Positions 20,991-23,844 of a stretch of 23,844 nucleotides of DNA are shown piece after piece. The translations under genes were made by a program, and so were the position numbers. The stretch is from Anaerolineaceae bacterium UBA4799. GTDB lineage: Bacteria; Chloroflexota; Anaerolineae; Anaerolineales; Anaerolineaceae. Numbering within the stretch: position 1 is the first letter of the stretch; each line of letters begins with the position of its first letter. Where the stretch lies: assembly GCA_002402725.1 (NCBI GenBank), contig DHGL01000015.1, forward strand, positions 26,349 to 50,192, in the 5' to 3' direction. The notes under the pieces are model-generated. The model saw only the letters and a list, made by a program, of their open reading frames with translations, made no database searches and was not told where the DNA came from.

Positions 20991-22016
20991 TCAGTAGTGA
21001 CGGTCGGGAAGATATTCGTTTAATAAGGGTTCCCCCCGTAAGTAACGTTTGAGGTTGTCGGCAAACATTATTCCTGCGCGTTCCTTGTACACCTGGCTGA
21101 AACCCGAAACATGCGGCGTGATGATAAGGCGCGGCGCTTTCCAGAGCGGGTGCTCGGGGGGAAGCGGTTCGGTGCTGAATACATCCACAGCCGCGCCGGC
21201 AAGCCGCTTCTCGGTAAGCGCACGCAGCAACGCGTCTTCATCAACAACGCCTCCGCGTGAAACGTGCACCAGATAAGCCCCCGGCTTCATGGCCTTGAAT
21301 TCCTCTTCACCAATGATGGCGCGTGTATGCGGTGTGAGCGGCAGGGTAACGACCACGTAATCGCATTCTCTGAGCATGGACTTGAGGGCTTCGATGGGGT
21401 AGAGCCGGTGGAAATAATCGCCTTCAGGGTCGCCGTAACCAGGGACGATGTAGCCGTTATCCTGTGGATGCATGACATCGCGCTTGACGGCGAGCACGGT
21501 CACGTTGAAGGGTCGCAGCAGGCGTGCCACTTCACGGCCGATGCTTCCGTAACCGACCAGCCCCACCGTGGAACCATTCAGTTCCCGCGGCGAGAACTTT
21601 TCCCAGCGGTCTGTCGGCCACTCTGCCTTTTCCTGGTTCTTCATCAATCCGCGCAAGTGGTGGCCGAGCGCCAGCAACATCATCAGGATATACTCGCCTT
21701 CTTGAATGGCTGAAGCGCCGCTCATGGAAGTAAACTTGAGTCCCTTGTGTTTTAGTAATTCTGACCCATGCAGGAAGTCAATGCCGGCGTAGTGGAACTG
21801 GATCCACTTGAGGTTGGGTACCTGGTCGAGGTCGGGCAGCAAGATATCTGTATACAGGACTTCTGAACGCTGCCAGACCTCGTGTGGGATCTCATCGACC
21901 TTACTGGCGGGGATGAAGGTTATTTTGATGCGTGGAGATAACCCGCTCAGTTGTTCCATTACTGATTCAGGAAAGGGTACCGTGGTAAGGACTTCTATGT
22001 TCTGCGCGGAAGCCAT
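20991..22016 (-). CDS. D-isomer-specific 2-hydroxyacid dehydrogenase
   Basis: A 341-residue NAD-dependent D-2-hydroxyacid dehydrogenase. The NAD-binding domain has VGLVGYGSIGREVARLL followed by a basic residue region VLAVKRDV; catalytic residues are Arg in VHVSRGGVVDEDALL, Glu in FSTEPLPPEHPLW and His in ITPHVSG. YADVLLPDLDQVPNLKW-like segments (here YTDILLPDLDQV) form the substrate domain. The family reduces 2-keto acids or oxidises D-2-hydroxyacids, including D-3-phosphoglycerate; the exact substrate is unclear. It follows the CoA-transferase beta gene by 10 bases and belongs to the same run of genes. An insertion, DNGYIVPGYGDPEGDYFHRL, sits before the catalytic Arg region and is common in this subgroup. 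Confidence 0.92.
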   Translation of the reverse strand: MASAQNIEVLTTVPFPESVMEQLSGLSPRIKITFIPASKVDEIPHEVWQRSEVLYTDILLPDLDQVPNLKWIQFHYAGIDFLHGSELLKHKGLKFTSMSGASAIQEGEYILMMLLALGHHLRGLMKNQEKAEWPTDRWEKFSPRELNGSTVGLVGYGSIGREVARLLRPFNVTVLAVKRDVMHPQDNGYIVPGYGDPEGDYFHRLYPIEALKSMLRECDYVVVTLPLTPHTRAIIGEEEFKAMKPGAYLVHVSRGGVVDEDALLRALTEKRLAGAAVDVFSTEPLPPEHPLWKAPRLIITPHVSGFSQVYKERAGIMFADNLKRYLRGEPLLNEYLPDRHY

Positions 22017-22026
22017 GGGTAAATAA

Positions 22027-22803
22027 TCAGGAACCTTTCAGGTAAATCCCCCCCGGATCGAGCTCCTCGCGCAGCAACTTAAGCTCGGATTTCAGCGGAG
22101 GTTCGGTGGTGGTTGTATGCCTCGCAGCGCGAACCTGCCAACCGGTGTTTTCGTGCACCTGTTCAAAGGTGCAGCCAGGGTGCAATGCGGTGAGCACAAG
22201 TTCACCACTTTCATCCGGTTCCATTAAGCCCAGGTTGGTCACCACCACCAGCGGTCCACCACCCCTGGCGCCGGTAGCCTCACGCTGCGCGCGGCCGTTG
22301 AGGAATCCCGCCGAGGTGATGAAATCCACTTTCTCGGGGAAACGACGTTTTTGATGCGGCGTTATGATGTAACAGTGGTTTGCCCAGCCGGCAATCTCCT
22401 GCGAACCGCCGGAACCCGGCAGGCGCACTTTGGGGTGCTGGTAATCCCCGCCGATGACGGTGGCGTTGATATTGCCGAAACGGTCAATCTGGGCGCCGCC
22501 CAGAAAGCCCACATCGATGTTGCCGCGCTGCAGGTACTGGGAGAAGATATCGAACATGCCGCAGACTGATACCGCGCCGCTTACCAGTGTGGGGTCACCG
22601 ATGGAAAGGGGCAGACGTGAAGGCCGGGCGCCAATAACGCCGGCTTCGTAGATCAATTGCAGGTTGGGGGCGTGGGTGCGGCGCGCCAGGTTGCACGCCA
22701 GGTTGGGCAGCCCGACCCCTACAAAGACCACATCGCCGTCACACAGCAGGCGCGCGGCGTTAATGCACATCAGTTCTGATGCTGTATAGGTGAGTTCGCT
22801 CAT
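22027..22803 (-). CDS. CoA-transferase beta subunit (glutaconate CoA-transferase type)
   Basis: A 258-residue family-I CoA-transferase beta subunit. GVGLPNLACNLARRTHAPNLQLIYEAGVIGARP near the start holds the likely catalytic Glu in YEAG, followed by LPLSIGDP. Later, VDVGFLGGAQID-like GFLGGAQIDRFGNIN and SGGSQEIA form the usual central motifs. It pairs with the alpha subunit 17 bases upstream on the same strand; family-I enzymes move CoA between acyl-CoA and a free carboxylic acid through a glutamyl-CoA intermediate. The resemblance is closest to GctB/IpdB-type subunits. Starting ATG 22803 lies in the sequence after the alpha stop, without overlap. The carboxylic acid substrate cannot be told. 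Confidence 0.9.
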   Translation of the reverse strand: MSELTYTASELMCINAARLLCDGDVVFVGVGLPNLACNLARRTHAPNLQLIYEAGVIGARPSRLPLSIGDPTLVSGAVSVCGMFDIFSQYLQRGNIDVGFLGGAQIDRFGNINATVIGGDYQHPKVRLPGSGGSQEIAGWANHCYIITPHQKRRFPEKVDFITSAGFLNGRAQREATGARGGGPLVVVTNLGLMEPDESGELVLTALHPGCTFEQVHENTGWQVRAARHTTTTEPPLKSELKLLREELDPGGIYLKGS

Positions 22804-22820
22804 GCCATTTCCACCTGATT

Positions 22821-23723
22821 CTAGTAATCCCCGTAGTTGACGGGAGCGGCGTAGCGAGGATTTACAGCCAGGCGGGCGTGGGTTTCACTTCCCAGCTTCT
22901 GCCAGTATTCCCCGGCATCCTTAACGCCGTGCACCCATTCATCAAGCCAGGCGTTAACCAAAGCCCGGTCTTCGCTGATCTTATCCCAGTTGAGATAGAA
23001 GACGTTGTCGCGGTCGTAGTATCCCTGGGTGTAAGAGGGATGCGCACAGTGTGGCACCTGGCAGACTGCTTTGACGATGAGGCCGGGTATTAGCGTACGG
23101 TTGGGGTCGGAACGGATGACATCCTCACTCACGATTTCTTCGGCGGTGATGATGACATTGCGCGAAGCAAAGGCGGCTTCTTTCTGCTCGCCAAGAATGC
23201 CCCATACCTGAGCGTTGCCATGCTCATCAGCGCGCTGTACATGGATGATGCCCACATTGGGGTTGAGAGCGGGCACGGTGACCACATCCCGACCGGAATA
23301 GGGGTCTTTCACGCGGCGGATGTTGGGGTTGCTGCGTTCCAGGTCGGGGGCGGCGGTTTGGTTCATGGGCATGAAGGGCAGCCCGGCGGCGCCCGCCTGC
23401 AGGCGGGAGATCATGCCGAAGTGTGAATATTCCTCCCACTCCAGGCGGCCGGCTTCCAGTTCCTCGCGCACGATGCGCAGCGAACCCACGCCGGGGTTGC
23501 CAATGTAGGAGAAGATCAGCTTCTTCGCGCAGCCAGCGGCCACCATCTGATCGTAGATCAGGTCGGGAGTTGCCCGCGCCAGGGTAAGGTTCTTCTTACC
23601 CTGGCGGATGATCTCGTGACCGGCGGCAAAGGGGATGAGATGAGTGAACCCGGCGCAGAAAACCGTATCACCATCATGAACGTAACTGGAAATCGCCTCG
23701 GTTAGCGAGCAAATTTTTGACAT
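22821..23723 (-). CDS. CoA-transferase alpha subunit (glutaconate CoA-transferase type)
   Basis: A 300-residue alpha subunit of a family-I CoA-transferase. Early segments SYVHDGDTVFCAGFTHLIPFAAGHEIIRQG and LTLARATPDLIYDQMVAAGCAKKLIFSYIGNPGVG match the glutaconate CoA-transferase GctA/IpdA type, and PNVGIIHVQRADEHGNAQVWG, then VIITAEEIV, follow in the usual order. It lies directly downstream of an aldehyde dehydrogenase (8-base gap) and upstream of the beta subunit (17 bases), so the three are one operon. The set suggests oxidation of an aldehyde to a carboxylate and activation of this or another acid by CoA transfer. The acid is not identified by the sequence. Confidence 0.9.
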   Translation of the reverse strand: MSKICSLTEAISSYVHDGDTVFCAGFTHLIPFAAGHEIIRQGKKNLTLARATPDLIYDQMVAAGCAKKLIFSYIGNPGVGSLRIVREELEAGRLEWEEYSHFGMISRLQAGAAGLPFMPMNQTAAPDLERSNPNIRRVKDPYSGRDVVTVPALNPNVGIIHVQRADEHGNAQVWGILGEQKEAAFASRNVIITAEEIVSEDVIRSDPNRTLIPGLIVKAVCQVPHCAHPSYTQGYYDRDNVFYLNWDKISEDRALVNAWLDEWVHGVKDAGEYWQKLGSETHARLAVNPRYAAPVNYGDY

Positions 23724-23731
23724 TTCTGTAT

Positions 23732-23844
23732 TTATGCCTTACGAACCAGGTTCTGGATCTGCTCGTGCATGTAGATCTGCAGGTAATGCAAACCACCGGA
23801 GTTCTTGCCGCTGGAGCCGGAACCTTTCCAGCCGCCAAAGGGTT
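23732..23844 (-). CDS. Aldehyde dehydrogenase, C-terminal end (partial)
   Basis: Only the last 36 residues are in the window, reading PFGGWKGSGSSGKNSGGLHY and on to VRKA before TAA at 23734-23732. PFGG(W)KGSG is the C-terminal signature of NAD(P)-dependent aldehyde dehydrogenases, near the oligomerisation strand; a variant of this tail occurs in 1-pyrroline-5-carboxylate dehydrogenase-like members. The active-site Cys and Glu lie outside the window, so the subfamily is open. The CoA-transferase alpha subunit starts 8 bases after the stop, indicating an operon. The gene continues beyond the right edge. Confidence 0.85.
   Translation of the reverse strand, partial: PFGGWKGSGSSGKNSGGLHYLQIYMHEQIQNLVRKA

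Noticed and set aside
1..23844. CRISPR arrays, integrases, transposases, phage genes or toxin-antitoxin pairs
   Set aside because: None was seen. The only mobile-element-like structure is the inverted-repeat GxxExxY cassette, which encodes no recognised transposase.

Overview
This 23.8 kb window is ordinary bacterial chromosome, gene-dense and GC-rich. It carries housekeeping genes (exonuclease VII, DnaA, ribonuclease J, MutY, isoaspartyl methyltransferase) and several families I associate with the Chloroflexota, most likely an Anaerolineae-type organism. That assignment rests on protein flavour: a bacterial HerA/NurA pair, a UlaG-like MBL protein, a DUF6909-like protein and an LPG-synthase-TM/FAD-oxidoreductase pair. 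There is no rRNA or tRNA to anchor it. I saw no prophage, CRISPR array or classical IS element.

Layout, left to right. (1) 1-781: end of xseA, then xseB and a DUF212 membrane protein, overlapping and on the + strand. (2) 788-1272: a compact AT-rich cassette with one GxxExxY / PD-(D/E)XK-like gene between near-perfect inverted repeats. (3) 1275-4787, - strand: nurA, a small HAS-barrel-like protein and herA, a probable DNA-end-processing operon. (4) 4991-7837, + strand: mntP, a FmdB zinc ribbon, a 49-aa single-helix protein and a DUF4173 membrane protein, closed by a strong terminator. (5) 7903-10685: an alkyltransferase-like protein (-) diverging from a flippase-like/FAD-oxidoreductase pair (+). 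The divergent promoters sit so close to the start codons that both mRNAs look leaderless. (6) 10686-15525: dnaA with a structured leader, an unknown membrane protein (-), then rnj (ribonuclease J) with a leader containing an intrinsic terminator. An AT-rich gap before rnj has imperfect DnaA boxes. (7) 15524-18240, - strand: four overlapping genes, MBL protein, small alpha-beta protein, mutY and pcm, which looks like a damage-repair operon. (8) 18346-20058: a large protein with a nucleoside-phosphorylase-like C-terminal half. (9) 20169-23844, - strand: aldehyde dehydrogenase (partial), CoA-transferase alpha and beta, a D-2-hydroxyacid dehydrogenase and a HAD hydrolase, a probable catabolic operon.

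The signals most worth following are the inverted-repeat GxxExxY cassette, the dnaA leader with two competing helices, the terminator inside the rnj leader, the MutY whose C-terminal domain keeps a complete Nudix box, and the three-gene NurA/HAS-barrel/HerA operon. All functional statements come from reading motifs by eye; no searches were run.
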